Source: Salimicrobium album
Lineage (GTDB): Bacteria; Bacillota; Bacilli; Bacillales; Halobacillaceae
Direction: 5' to 3'
Assembly (NCBI RefSeq): GCF_900107115.1
Contig: NZ_FNOS01000005.1
Location: 1-64,000 of the forward strand
DNA length: 64,000 nt
Program-made: the position numbers and the translations under genes
The notes under the pieces: model-generated
What the model was told of the DNA's origin: nothing
The model's input: only the letters and a program-made list of their open reading frames with translations
Database searches by the model: none
In this document: positions 37,834 through 46,612 of the stretch, piece after piece
How the letters are laid out: the number at the start of each line of letters is the position of its first letter
How positions within the stretch are numbered: the first letter of the stretch is position 1

Positions 37834-37930
37834 AACAAGTTAAAGTAGTGGTGGAGAAATGGAGACCCATGCTGGAATAGTACTTCTTCAGTGAAGTATG
37901 TCTATTACAGTGTGGGTTTTTGTGTTTTTA
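37834..37930 (+). ncRNA. Short terminated leader or small RNA
   Basis: Downstream of a perfect promoter, ACCCATGCTG (37865-37874) pairs with CAGTGTGGGT (37908-37917). Inner AATAG/CTATT and TACTTC/GAAGTA stems complete a long hairpin, followed by TTTTTGTGTTTTT. The predicted transcript is ~95 nt. It is either a terminator-attenuated leader of the hydrolase gene ~105 bp further on or an independent small RNA. No open frame with a ribosome binding site lies in it. Confidence 0.55.
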
Positions 37931-38035
37931 CATACCTGTTTGATTATATAGCAATTAAATGAAAGAGAGGTGGCTCACGTTTGCATGGTCGGGGGGGTGT
38001 AGGCTTAATTACAAATGGGAGGGGAGAAGAGTAAC

Positions 38036-39874
38036 ATGAAAAATACAAAAAGAAAATCTAAGTTATACTTACTAATATCATTAATATTAGTAGTCGTTGG
38101 TGTTATCGGTGCATCTTTGGTCCAGACTTCTGGTGGTGAAGTGGAGGTTAAAGAAATTAAATGGGAGACGCCTTCTGGCCATACGATGAGTGCGTTTTTG
38201 TTTACGCCTGAAGGTGTTTCTGAAGATAACCCTGCGCCAGGTATAGTTACTAGTCATGGCTGGTATAATAACAAAGAAATGCAGGATATGAACTTCGTTG
38301 AATATTCCAGAAGAGGATATGTTGTTATGTCCATAGATATGTATGGCCATGGAGAATCTGAAGCTGTCAGTCCCGATGAGTGGCCAGAACGAGGGACAGG
38401 CATGTATGATGCTGTAGAATTAATGACAGACCTACCATACATAGACACTTCCAGGATTGGAATAACAGGTCATTCTAACGGCGCTCGAGCTGCCAATTGG
38501 TCTATTGACCTGGACAATGAAAAAGAGAACCAATTGATAGATTCAGTACTATTGGTAGCAAACGACGCGGACTATATAAATCCGGACACTGAGGAATATT
38601 ATAATAAATACGGGAACAGAGACGTGGGGATCGTGGCAGCTCAATATGATGAATTCTTTTTCCGAACTGAAAATCCTGATGGTACAATGACTGCCCCGAG
38701 AGATTTTATAGATACGGATAACGCCCAGTCGTTTCTACATTTCGGTGAATCACCTGAAAATATTGAATCTACTCGTTCCAGTTATGAAATGTACGAAAAA
38801 GAAATTAATGGAGAATCGACTACACGTGTAATTTACAATCCGTCTCAGACACATCCGTGGAACCATTTTTCTGGTCATGTAGCGACACAGAGTATAAATT
38901 TTTTTGATGAAACATTGGGGAACCCGGAAGATATACCGGCAGAGGAACAAGTGTGGCAGTTCAAAGAATTTTTCAACTTATTAGGCCTTATCGGTTTTGG
39001 GATGTTTCTCGTAAGTTTCACGAAGGTGCTATTGTTTACAGGACCATTTTCAGAACTACGTGCACCACAAGTGCCATCGCCAGCTGAATTAGCAACGAAG
39101 AAGCAAAAAGCGTGGTTTTGGGGAGGGCTTGTAGCAAGTGCTGTCTTTTCAGGAGTTTCTTATATCGCCTTGTTTAACTGGACAGCGGTGAATCGCCCGG
39201 ATTTCTTTCCTCAGGCATATACATTTTATGTGGGGACATGGGCAGCATTAAATGGATTATTTGCTATATTGTTAGTGTTCCTGTCCCGCAAATTTACAGA
39301 TAGTGAGTGCAAATCCAAGTTAAAGGATGTAGGAGTATCTATTAGCCTAAGAACGCTTGGTAAAACGGCGTTGTTGGCTCTCATTGTAAGTGCTGCTGCA
39401 TTTGGTTTAGTTTTTGTAAGCGACTATTTATTTAATACAGACTTTCGAATCTGGTTCCTGGCGGTTACGGACTTTACGCCGGATAAACTCATTATTGGAA
39501 TAAAATACCTGCCGTTTTTCTTGATATATTTCGTAGCCAATTCCATAGTAGTAAACAGTTTCAACTATTATAGGAATGGAAAAAAAGAGTGGGTAAACAC
39601 TGCTTTGCTAGCTCTTTTTAACGCACTCGGGCCGATAGTTGTGCTCGCTATCCAATACACCACTTTCTTTGTTACGGGACATGTATTTTTTGAAAACGTA
39701 TCTGCTATTGTAGGTATTTGGCTGATTAGTTTTCTAGTCATATTACCTGTGGCTGCGATAATCTCAAGGAAGATTTTCAAAGCAAGCTTGAATCCTTATT
39801 TGGGAGGAATAATTATTGCCATAGTTGTTACGTTAATTTCTGTTAGCAATACTTTGACACAATTACCAAACTAA
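38036..39874 (+). CDS. Membrane-anchored alpha/beta hydrolase
   Basis: A 612-residue protein: an N-terminal span (about residues 10-30), an extracytoplasmic alpha/beta hydrolase domain (about 40-290) with HGWYNN oxyanion region and nucleophile elbow GHSNG (about 143-147), then about seven hydrophobic spans to the C terminus. His in the HPWNHFSGH segment (about 275) may complete the triad. ATG 38036 has GGAGGGGAG 9 nt upstream; an ATG at 38015 is within that site. Likely a cell-surface esterase or peptidase. AT-rich codon use differs from the core genes, suggesting acquisition. Confidence 0.75.
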   Translation: MKNTKRKSKLYLLISLILVVVGVIGASLVQTSGGEVEVKEIKWETPSGHTMSAFLFTPEGVSEDNPAPGIVTSHGWYNNKEMQDMNFVEYSRRGYVVMSIDMYGHGESEAVSPDEWPERGTGMYDAVELMTDLPYIDTSRIGITGHSNGARAANWSIDLDNEKENQLIDSVLLVANDADYINPDTEEYYNKYGNRDVGIVAAQYDEFFFRTENPDGTMTAPRDFIDTDNAQSFLHFGESPENIESTRSSYEMYEKEINGESTTRVIYNPSQTHPWNHFSGHVATQSINFFDETLGNPEDIPAEEQVWQFKEFFNLLGLIGFGMFLVSFTKVLLFTGPFSELRAPQVPSPAELATKKQKAWFWGGLVASAVFSGVSYIALFNWTAVNRPDFFPQAYTFYVGTWAALNGLFAILLVFLSRKFTDSECKSKLKDVGVSISLRTLGKTALLALIVSAAAFGLVFVSDYLFNTDFRIWFLAVTDFTPDKLIIGIKYLPFFLIYFVANSIVVNSFNYYRNGKKEWVNTALLALFNALGPIVVLAIQYTTFFVTGHVFFENVSAIVGIWLISFLVILPVAAIISRKIFKASLNPYLGGIIIAIVVTLISVSNTLTQLPN

Positions 39875-39897
39875 TTAACAGGGGGAATATACGTAAT

Positions 39898-39930
39898 GGT
39901 CTACCGTGAACGTTGGTAGGCCTTTTTTTT
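39898..39930 (+). terminator. Terminator of the hydrolase gene
   Basis: GGTCTACC pairs with GGTAGGCC (one G-U), followed by eight T. Confidence 0.85.
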
Positions 39931-39996
39931 AATGCTCGTTTCGTTGGAAAATGTTTGGAATAATAATAGCGTAAGCGTAAAAAAGAAAATTTTAAT

Positions 39997-40032
39997 AAAA
40001 GAACCTGTTGTTTACTGAAGCAACAGGTTTTT
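39997..40032. terminator. Additional (bidirectional) hairpin terminator
   Basis: AAAAGAACCTGTTG pairs with CAACAGGTTTTTT around a 10-nt loop. It is T-tailed on the plus strand and TTCTTTTATT-tailed on the minus strand, so it can end transcription of the convergent HxlR-like gene too. Confidence 0.75.
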
Positions 40033-40115
40033 TGGAGTTTATGTTTGAATTGTTAGATGCCTTACTATTTTATTCCCTTAAAAATGAATAACCCTGTCAC
40101 TCGAAGCGACAATTT

Positions 40116-40772
40116 TTATGACTCACCGTGCCGGGCTATATAGCGGCTGCCCCAATCTTCTAGTGCCGTCAAGATCGGAAACAGGCTCATCCCCTGGTCC
40201 GTCAGTGAATACTCCACTTTGGGAGGGACGACGGGATACACTTCCCGGTGCATAAGCCCGTCTTCTTCCATTTCTCTGAGCTGAGCCGCCAGCATTTTTT
40301 TCGTGATGGACGGAATCAGTTTTCTCAGTTCCCCGAAACGTTTCGTCCCTTTCAAACCGACGTGGCACAAAATAATGAGCTTCCATTTCCCTTCGATTAC
40401 AGAAAGGGTCCGAAATTTCTCCGCATACATACTCTGCTCTGCGTCCGCATGTACCGGATGGTTACTCCCCCACTCATATAGCATATCCAGAATAGGCAAG
40501 AGACTTTCCCCTTCCGCAGTCAGGGAATATTCCACTTTCGGCGGCACTACACGATACACTTCCCGGTGCACAAGCCCGTGTTCTTCCAATTCTTTGAGCT
40601 GGTTCGTCAGCATCTGCTGGGTGATCCCGGGGGTCAGTTGTTTCAGCTCCCCGAAGCGTTTCGTTCCCTGTAACCCGAGGTGACATAAAAGAGTGAGCTT
40701 CCACTTTCCTTCGAGCACGGCCAGCGTTATTTCTTTTTCAGGATAAAATCCTTTGAGATTTTTAGTGATCAT
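40116..40772 (-). CDS. Tandem HxlR-type regulator (two fused HTH domains)
   Basis: A 218-residue protein built of two homologous ~105-residue HxlR/DUF24 winged-helix domains. Each has [30 protein letters not shown] recognition region, [16 protein letters not shown] wing and LPIL/FPIL-WGS end. Ordinary HxlR proteins are single ~120-residue domains that dimerise; this looks like a covalent dimer. One Cys sits in the LCH of each repeat (about residues 30 and 134). It is divergent from hxlA, so it probably activates hxlAB in response to formaldehyde, as B. subtilis HxlR does. ATG with AGAGGG upstream. Confidence 0.88.
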   Translation of the reverse strand: MITKNLKGFYPEKEITLAVLEGKWKLTLLCHLGLQGTKRFGELKQLTPGITQQMLTNQLKELEEHGLVHREVYRVVPPKVEYSLTAEGESLLPILDMLYEWGSNHPVHADAEQSMYAEKFRTLSVIEGKWKLIILCHVGLKGTKRFGELRKLIPSITKKMLAAQLREMEEDGLMHREVYPVVPPKVEYSLTDQGMSLFPILTALEDWGSRYIARHGES

Positions 40773-40832
40773 TCTATCCCTCTTTCACGCATTAGTCTGT
40801 TTTAGGATACTATATCAGAAAAAAGTGCCTAC

Positions 40833-40861
40833 TTACATAAAATAGGATTCCCCTTTACTAT
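40833..40861 (+). promoter_or_regulatory. hxlAB promoter
   Basis: TTACAT (40833-40838), 17-nt spacer and TACTAT (40856-40861) form a weak sigma-A promoter, as expected for an activated gene. The upstream half of the gap (40790-40830) holds TTAGGATACTATAT, partly repeated as ATAGGATTCCCC further on, and could contain HxlR binding sites. No clear palindrome is seen. Confidence 0.55.
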
Positions 40862-40933
40862 TACGGGTGAAGCAGAAAGATTCATTCTCTGTACACAGGA
40901 GAAAAATCAGACTAACAGCAGGAGGAATTTTTA

Positions 40934-41575
40934 ATGAAATTACAATTAGCACTGGACCTTGTAAATATCCCGGAAGCGAAGGAATTGGTGAAAGAAGTAG
41001 AAGACCACATTGATGTGGTGGAAATCGGCACCCCGATCATAAAAATAGAAGGACTGAAAGCAGTACGGGAAATGAAAGAAGCGTTTCCGAATCTTGAGGT
41101 GCTGGCTGACCTGAAAACGATGGATGCGGCAGCATATGAAGTACAAAAAGCATCCGAAGCGAATGCTGATATCGTAACAGTACTCGGTGCGGCTGAAGAC
41201 GAGTCCATCAAAGGGGCCGTGGAAGAAGCGCGGAACCAGGGGAAAGAAGTACTAGTCGATCTGATTGCGGTGAAGGATATAGAAACGCGTGCCAAAGAAC
41301 TTGATGAACTGGACGTGGACTACATCTGCGTACACACGGGCTACGATCTTCAGGCTGTCGGAAAGAACTCTTTCGAAGACCTGCAGACGATCAAAAACGT
41401 AGTTAAAAATGCGAAGACAGCCATCGCCGGCGGAATTAAACTGGATCAGCTGGAAGAGGTAATCAAAGTTCAGCCGGATCTAGTCATCGTAGGCGGCGGA
41501 ATTGCCGGTCAGGAAGATAAAAAAGCTGTCGCTGCAAAAATGCAGGAAATGATCCGTCAGGGGTCTACAGCTTGA
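40934..41575 (+). CDS. hxlA: 3-hexulose-6-phosphate synthase
   Basis: A 213-residue TIM-barrel aldolase of the OMP-decarboxylase superfamily that condenses formaldehyde with ribulose 5-phosphate. Motifs are LALDLVNIPEA (about residues 4-14), EIGTPIIKIEG (about 30-40), the metal/catalytic block LADLKTMDAA (about 57-66) and IAGGIKLDQL (about 157-166). ATG with AGGAGGA upstream. It is coupled to hxlB by overlap and divergent from an HxlR-type regulator. It detoxifies and assimilates formaldehyde in the RuMP pathway. Confidence 0.94.
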   Translation: MKLQLALDLVNIPEAKELVKEVEDHIDVVEIGTPIIKIEGLKAVREMKEAFPNLEVLADLKTMDAAAYEVQKASEANADIVTVLGAAEDESIKGAVEEARNQGKEVLVDLIAVKDIETRAKELDELDVDYICVHTGYDLQAVGKNSFEDLQTIKNVVKNAKTAIAGGIKLDQLEEVIKVQPDLVIVGGGIAGQEDKKAVAAKMQEMIRQGSTA

Positions 41576-42129
41576 GAACTGTAGAATTTTTGCAACAGAT
41601 CATCCAGGAATTACAGCACTCCGCCGATGTAATTCCGGATGAGGAAGCGGAAAGAGCAGCAGAGGAGATTCTGGCAGCCGGAAAGGTTTTCGTAACCGGA
41701 GCCGGAAGATCCGGATTTATGGCAAAATCCTTCGCTATGCGACTGATGCACATGGGAATCGATGCTTACGTTTTAGGAGAGACAGTGACACCGAATTTTG
41801 AAGCCGATGACATTCTGATCATCGGTTCAGGTTCGGGGGAAACGAAGGGATTGGTTTCTGTCGCCGAAAAAGCAAGAAGTATCGATGGAGTCATCGCTGC
41901 TGTTACGCTGGTTCCGGAGTCCACAATCGGCAAAATCGCTGATTTCACGGTCACCCTGCCTGGTGCCACAAAGGACAGAAGCGATAGCAACTATTCGACT
42001 ATCCAGCCGATGGGCTCCCTGTTTGAGCAGACCCTGCTACTCTTTTACGACGCTATAATTCTTAGAGTCATGGAGAAAAAGGGGCTGGACACGGATAAGA
42101 TGTACGGCAAACATGCTAATCTTGAATAA
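41572..42129 (+). CDS. hxlB: 6-phospho-3-hexuloisomerase
   Basis: A 185-residue SIS-domain isomerase converting hexulose 6-phosphate to fructose 6-phosphate. Motifs are VTGAGRSGFMAKSFAMRLMHMG (about residues 41-62 region), IIGSGSGETKGL (about 84-95) and FEQTLLLFYDAIIL (about 151-164). The TTG start overlaps the hxlA TGA (TTGA), typical of the hxlAB operon. Confidence 0.94.
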   Translation: MRTVEFLQQIIQELQHSADVIPDEEAERAAEEILAAGKVFVTGAGRSGFMAKSFAMRLMHMGIDAYVLGETVTPNFEADDILIIGSGSGETKGLVSVAEKARSIDGVIAAVTLVPESTIGKIADFTVTLPGATKDRSDSNYSTIQPMGSLFEQTLLLFYDAIILRVMEKKGLDTDKMYGKHANLE

Positions 42130-42142
42130 TAATCTGATGGAG

Positions 42143-42168
42143 AGCAGTAATGGGTGACCATTGCTGTT
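42143..42168 (+). terminator. Terminator of hxlAB
   Basis: AGCAGTAATGG (42143-42153) pairs with CCATTGCT (42158 onward, G-U allowed), followed by GTTTTCTTT. The remaining gap to 42493 holds no convincing gene. A minus-strand frame (42037-42282) looks partly coding but has no ribosome binding site or recognisable family. A short CCTTCCCC/GGGGAG hairpin lies at ~42293-42315. Confidence 0.75.
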
Positions 42169-42493
42169 TTCTTTATTTTGTGAGTCGAAAGGTTGAACAA
42201 TATGCACCTTGGATGTCAGCGGGGCAGCCGTTTCTTCGAAAGCGATGTTTTCGGAGATCAGTGGAATAGTCTGAGCGGCCACCCCAAAGTGTCTCCCCTT
42301 AAGTCAGGGGAAGGCATTGGTTCCTCCTGTATTCTCATATCTTTCTGCTAAGGCGACTTCAGGACGTTTGGTCACTGAATTGTCCATCCTATACTCTGTT
42401 ATTCCTCTATCTGTTTTGATTAAATTAGAAGAAGGAGTGAACCATTATTCCTTTTTATTCGTAGTCTTTATAAAAGAGAAGGAGAGTTGGACT

Positions 42494-43075
42494 ATGAAAT
42501 ATATCACTATGTTTTGTTTACTTATGGCATTCGCCCTGCCGATGACGGCAGAAGCCCACACACATCTTGAAAGTTCGGAACCTGAAGCGGGTGGTTCCTT
42601 AACATCAGAAAACCCGGGAATCACACTCACCTTTGACTCCAATGTTCAGGAACCTACATCATTGATGGTTACAGATGAAGAAGGGAAAGAGTTCGAGATA
42701 GAGGAGTATACCCACTCCCCTGAAAATGTTGTGGAGTTCACTATTCCGGAAGGTGTCGGCAGTGGTGAGATTGAGGTCTTTTACAGCATCATCGGTGAAG
42801 ACGGGCACGTGATGGAGAACCAGTTGTTATTTGAATATGAAGCGGAAAAAGAGGCATCTACATCTGAAGGAGATACGGAAACAGAGGGAAATGAAACCTC
42901 TGAGACTGAAAAACAAGATTCCACAGAGGAGCAAACAGAACAAGAATCTACGGAACAGCAGACGAAAGCATCGAACGAAGAAAGTGACTCCGGCGGCTGG
43001 GTTGTACCGGTCATCGTCTTCGGGATTTTACTTACTGCCATAGCCGTATTCTTTAGCTTAAGGAAAAAAGCATGA
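42494..43075 (+). CDS. CopC domain protein (copper resistance)
   Basis: A 193-residue exported protein: signal peptide (MKYITMFCLLMAFALPMTAEA, cleavage before HTHL), a CopC beta-barrel (about residues 22-118), a Thr/Glu/Gln/Ser-rich acidic linker (about 120-165) and a C-terminal membrane anchor (GWVVPVIVFGILLTAIAVFF). The mature N terminus starts with His, the usual Cu(II) ligand of CopC, and IIGEDGHVMEN (about 97-107) gives another His. ATG 42494 has AAGGAGAG upstream. It overlaps copD by 4 nt. Confidence 0.9.
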   Translation: MKYITMFCLLMAFALPMTAEAHTHLESSEPEAGGSLTSENPGITLTFDSNVQEPTSLMVTDEEGKEFEIEEYTHSPENVVEFTIPEGVGSGEIEVFYSIIGEDGHVMENQLLFEYEAEKEASTSEGDTETEGNETSETEKQDSTEEQTEQESTEQQTKASNEESDSGGWVVPVIVFGILLTAIAVFFSLRKKA

Positions 43076-44142
43076 TCTATGCTTTAACGAATGGAGGGCT
43101 CTACGCCTGTCTCTCCATTCTTATTGGCGCCAGCCTTCTCTCCATGTTCAATGAAGAGCTGGCTCATCGCAGAAATACGTGGGCGCTCTTCGCATTAGCT
43201 GTACCTGTTTTAGCCCTGTATCCAGTTATAGAGCTGTCGTTCAGTCTTCAGGAATACCGGGAAGGAGGCTTTCTGTCCAGTTTTTTCCATGTGCTTACGC
43301 AGTTAAAAGGAGGGCAGGCGTGGCTTCTTCTGTTGGGCTTGTCTATCCTCCAGGTGGTTGTACTCAAGACGATTCGAAGACCAAAAGTCGTATACTCATT
43401 CAGCTTACTATTTATTGTCGGGATGATTCTCATTCAGAGTGTTACGGGACACTCCGCGAGTATCAATTCTGCTCAGGGAGCACTTTTCCACACGATTCAT
43501 TTCATCGCGGTGGGAGTATGGTCGGGTATTCTGCTCGTTATGAGTTTTCTGTCCGAAAAGGAAAGCCAGTGGGGCTCATTCGTCGACTGGTTCACAAAGA
43601 TAGCGATAGGATGCATGATATGGATTACGTTGACAGGTGTTGTTATGAGTCTGACGTTAACAGAAAGCATCGTAGGTTCCTGGATGCTCTCTTACGGACA
43701 GGCATTGCTGGTCAAGCATCTTCTGTTCATCGTACTTTTGCTGTTTGCTTTCGTGAATGGTTTTCTTATCAAACGTTTAGTAGCGGAGAATAAAAACTTT
43801 TCCCCCAAACGCTGGTGGAAGGTGGAAAGTCTCCTTATCGTTTTTATTTACACGATCACAGGCTATATGACGGAACAGGAGACACCGCACAATATAACGC
43901 AGACACTGGAACAACAGGAACCTTCTGCCCTGTTTCGTATATTCACTACGGTGGAGGGAGTCGGTCCCCTGACCCTCGCGCCGAATGTAAGCAGCATCTC
44001 CCTATTGGGGCTAGCCTTTGTTTTTCTTCTGTTTACAGGGATGATGGTCAAGCGGAATTCTGGGGCAGGAACTTTCTTCGTAAGTTTAATGATGATAGTA
44101 AGTTTATATTTTGGTTTTATGAGCAGTGTAACGATGAGTTGA
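43072..44142 (+). CDS. CopD family copper transport membrane protein
   Basis: A 356-residue integral membrane protein with about eight to nine spans. HSASINSAQGALFHTIHFIAVGVWSG (about residues 127-152 region) and the VKHLLFIVLLLFAFVNGF span carry the membrane His of the CopD family. With the adjacent CopC it corresponds to the B. subtilis YcnJ fusion, which imports copper; here the two domains are separate overlapping genes. A terminator follows directly. Confidence 0.9.
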   Translation: MIYALTNGGLYACLSILIGASLLSMFNEELAHRRNTWALFALAVPVLALYPVIELSFSLQEYREGGFLSSFFHVLTQLKGGQAWLLLLGLSILQVVVLKTIRRPKVVYSFSLLFIVGMILIQSVTGHSASINSAQGALFHTIHFIAVGVWSGILLVMSFLSEKESQWGSFVDWFTKIAIGCMIWITLTGVVMSLTLTESIVGSWMLSYGQALLVKHLLFIVLLLFAFVNGFLIKRLVAENKNFSPKRWWKVESLLIVFIYTITGYMTEQETPHNITQTLEQQEPSALFRIFTTVEGVGPLTLAPNVSSISLLGLAFVFLLFTGMMVKRNSGAGTFFVSLMMIVSLYFGFMSSVTMS

Positions 44143-44173
44143 ACGGACACCGGTGAAGGGTGTTCGTTTTTTA
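44142..44173 (+). terminator. Terminator of copC-copD
   Basis: AACGGACACC pairs with GGGTGTTCGTT (one mismatch) around GGTGAA, followed by TTTTTTA. It starts at the copD stop. Confidence 0.82.
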
Positions 44174-44316
44174 TTTGATAAATTCTGGAGGAAAGTGGAG
44201 AAGGAGGAGGCGTTAAAGAAGATTGAAATTCACATTACGGAAAGGGTTTTCTTACACGAACATCATTCTTTCCCTAAACGTAAATGATTGAATGAATAAT
44301 CCGTTAAAAATAAAAT

Positions 44317-44374
44317 ACACCCCTTGAAACAGACTTTGTTGCCAAAGGTTTTCGGCGCCTGTTTCGAGGGGTGT
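44317..44374 (-). terminator. Long stem-loop downstream of doxX-like gene
   Basis: 16-bp arms ACACCCCTTGAAACAG (44317-44332) and CTGTTTCGAGGGGTGT (44359-44374), with one G-U, enclose a 26-nt loop. On the minus strand they are followed by ATTTTATTTTTAA, so the hairpin can terminate the DoxX-type gene 70 bp upstream. The loop contains CAAAGGTTTTCGG, similar to the loop of the hairpin at 52487-52564. Confidence 0.75.
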
Positions 44375-44444
44375 GGACTAAAGTGAAAAGGAAAGCTTTT
44401 TTGGTCGGAAATTGGAAGGTGAACCCAAGTGATTATTCGGTAAC

Positions 44445-44840
44445 TCAGATCCAGTTCTTTCTGTATTTCGTAATCACTTCGGAGATTGCCAATTTCCTGC
44501 TTCCTGTTGCGGCCAGTACGATGGATAGAGCAAGCAGGGAAAGAGGGAATTCGAAACCTCCAATGAGTCCTGCAGGCAACTTCGCCAATACAATAGCTCC
44601 TATCATCGTTAATCCGAGCAGAATAGCGGATGGCACGACGAATATCCCGAGTATTAGGGCCAGACCTCCATCGATTTCAATCAATACAGTAATATAGGCA
44701 AGCAGTGCCGGCTGGCCGATTTGGTCGAACGTAGCGATCGTGTTGTCTATCGCTCCAGCTTTCTGGAGACCATGTGCGAGCATAATAACTCCGAGGACGA
44801 TTCTTCCTGCGAGCAGACCCCATTCCATTCTTTTATTCAT
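44445..44840 (-). CDS. DoxX family membrane protein
   Basis: A 131-residue protein with four spans: GLLAGRIVLGVIMLAHGLQKAGAI at the start, IEIDGGLALILGIFVVPSAILL in the middle. The first-helix R...HG...K pattern is typical of DoxX. Such proteins are linked to redox stress or quinone-related functions but their activity is undefined. ATG 44840 has GAGGTG 6 nt upstream; an upstream in-frame GTG at 44849 is part of that site. Confidence 0.88.
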   Translation of the reverse strand: MNKRMEWGLLAGRIVLGVIMLAHGLQKAGAIDNTIATFDQIGQPALLAYITVLIEIDGGLALILGIFVVPSAILLGLTMIGAIVLAKLPAGLIGGFEFPLSLLALSIVLAATGSRKLAISEVITKYRKNWI

Positions 44841-44970
44841 AAGTAACACCTCATTTTCATTAGTTATCCAGAATACGTTCCAAAGAAGAAATTGGATCAG
44901 TTGTGCTTTTCATAGGGATCTTAGGGATAGTATTATGAGGTTATATAACGTTCGAAAAGGTGGAATTGGT

Positions 44971-45489
44971 ATGAGAGTCGAAGTGAGAAGATACGATGAA
45001 CGATGGAAGGAACTGTTCGAAGAGGAATCACGGAGGATTGAAGCTATTTTTGGGGAAGAACTTTTCAACATTCATCACATCGGCAGTACTTCCGTCTTCG
45101 GTTTAAAAGCTAAGCCGATCATAGATATTATGCCGATAGTAAGGAATATTGAAAAAGTAGCGGTTTTCTACGAACAGATGGAAAAGATTGGTTATGAACC
45201 CATGGGGGCTTTCGGTATAGAGGGTAGACGATATTTCAGAAAAGACAAGGAGCACAGAACACATCAAGTGTACATCTTCCAGACAGATAATGAACAGGAT
45301 ATTAAACGTCATTTAGCTGTCAGAGACTATTTCTGTGCGCACAAGGAAGAAGCAGAGCGTTACGGAGATTTGAAAGAGAGACTCGCAAAGAAATTTCCTG
45401 AAGATATCAGCGGCTATGCGGATGGGAAAAACCAGTTTGTTAAAGATTTAGAAAGAAAAGCGCTTCGGTGGTACGGGGACATACGTTAA
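44971..45489 (+). CDS. GrpB family protein (UPF0157, nucleotidyltransferase fold)
   Basis: A 172-residue protein with VEVRRYDERWKELFEEE at the start and the conserved IHHIGSTSVFGLKAKPIIDIMPIV (about residues 34-57 region), whose GSTS...K-P-I-I-D-I is the polymerase-beta-like nucleotidyltransferase signature, followed by GIEGRRYFRK and HVYIF-type strands. Members may act on CoA precursors or other nucleotides; the substrate is unknown. ATG with AAGGTGG 8 nt upstream. Confidence 0.9.
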   Translation: MRVEVRRYDERWKELFEEESRRIEAIFGEELFNIHHIGSTSVFGLKAKPIIDIMPIVRNIEKVAVFYEQMEKIGYEPMGAFGIEGRRYFRKDKEHRTHQVYIFQTDNEQDIKRHLAVRDYFCAHKEEAERYGDLKERLAKKFPEDISGYADGKNQFVKDLERKALRWYGDIR

Positions 45490-45662
45490 TTTCCATGTGG
45501 AAACGGTTCGCAATCGCATATTCTTCTGGAAAGTAATTAGTTCAGGAGAGAAGTTCAGAAACCATTTAAAGTGAATGATAGCAGCCCAGGTTACCTGAAA
45601 AATTACGGAGAGGGATTAACTTGCAATAAAAAGAGGAAAGGACTATTCAGAGGTGAAAGCTA

Positions 45663-46124
45663 TTGAAAATATATAAGATAGAAAGAACTCAGCAGCTTCC
45701 AATCAGCTTAAGTGAGGCGTGGTCGTTCTTTTCAAGTGCAGGAAACTTATCAAGAATTACTCCCCCATGGATGAAATTTGAAGTCACCGGGGAGCTCCCT
45801 GAACATATGTATCCCGGAATGATTGCAACATATCATCTGCAGCCGGTGCTCGGGATTACACTCAGCTGGATGACGGAAATCACTCATGTGGAGGAGAATA
45901 AGATGTTCGTGGATGAACAGCGTCATGGTCCATTCCAGTTCTGGCATCACCAGCATCATTTTAAAAAGGTGGAAAACGGTGTGGAGATGACGGATATTGT
46001 TCACTACGCACTTCCTTTCTCTAAAGCCGGCAGAATAGCTCATCGATTGAGTATAAGGAAGAAGCTGGAGGAAATATTCAGGTATAGACATCAGAAAGTG
46101 GAGGAGATGTTTAAGGATATATAG
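45663..46124 (+). CDS. SRPBCC (START/cyclase-like) family protein
   Basis: A 153-residue ligand-binding-fold protein: TQQLPISLSEAWSFFSSAGNLSRITPPWMKFEV at the N terminus, GPFQFWHHQHHFKKVENGVEMTDIVHYALPF in the middle, and a long C-terminal helix with FRYRHQKVEEMF. It matches the COG4276-type group of lipid/hydrophobic-ligand binding proteins. No catalytic residues are evident. TTG start with AGGTG upstream. It stands alone. Confidence 0.85.
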   Translation: MKIYKIERTQQLPISLSEAWSFFSSAGNLSRITPPWMKFEVTGELPEHMYPGMIATYHLQPVLGITLSWMTEITHVEENKMFVDEQRHGPFQFWHHQHHFKKVENGVEMTDIVHYALPFSKAGRIAHRLSIRKKLEEIFRYRHQKVEEMFKDI

Positions 46125-46305
46125 ATCTTTCCGGCGAACATATAGAAGACCCTTTCTCTATAGCTTAGCTTGCTTGGGGAAAAAAGTTTTTCTTTATGAA
46201 TTAAGTGAGGAGATAACACGTCTTAATAAATCGAATATTCAGACATATTTGCTGAATCATGGTATTATATAAGTGAAGAAAACGATTGGAAAGGAGGGCG
46301 AACTA

Positions 46306-46473
46306 ATGGACAAACAGAAAAAATTCACTGTAAACAAGAAAAAACAGACCCGAACAAAAGAGATCTCGACGATGATCAATGAGGGTGGCCTGGGCGCCGA
46401 CAGGTACTACAACATTAAGTATATGAAGCCTTCACGTGACAAGGCAGCTAAAAAACAGAAGGATGAAGCGTAG
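46306..46473 (+). CDS. Small basic conserved-looking protein
   Basis: 55 residues, strongly basic (MDKQKKFTVNKKKQTRTKE...), with a central EISTMINEGGLGADRYYNI segment and Lys-rich tail. The ATG has a near-perfect AAAGGAGGG 7 nt upstream, supporting real translation. No membrane segment. Function and family not recognised; the composition would suit a nucleic-acid-binding or small acid-soluble-like protein. A terminator follows at 46581. Confidence 0.65.
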   Translation: MDKQKKFTVNKKKQTRTKEISTMINEGGLGADRYYNIKYMKPSRDKAAKKQKDEA

Positions 46474-46580
46474 TCCGAAAAGTTTGTCTCTTTTGTACGG
46501 GATAAGTGTTAATCGTGCAGGAACGATGTGGCTTACAGCCGGGACACGCTTTGTTTATAACAACTTATCATACGGATGAG

Positions 46581-46612
46581 GCGATGGTTCAATGCGAACG
46601 ATCGCTTTTTTT
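46581..46612 (+). terminator. Terminator
   Basis: GCGATGGTTC pairs with GAACGATCGC (one mismatch), followed by eight T. The remaining stretch to 46856 holds no gene or clear regulatory element that I can support. Confidence 0.75.

Noticed and set aside
42037-42282. Minus-strand 81-codon frame after hxlB (GVAAQTIPLISENIAFEE...)
   Set aside because: Reads partly like protein, but no ribosome binding site, it overlaps the hxlAB terminator and I recognise no family.
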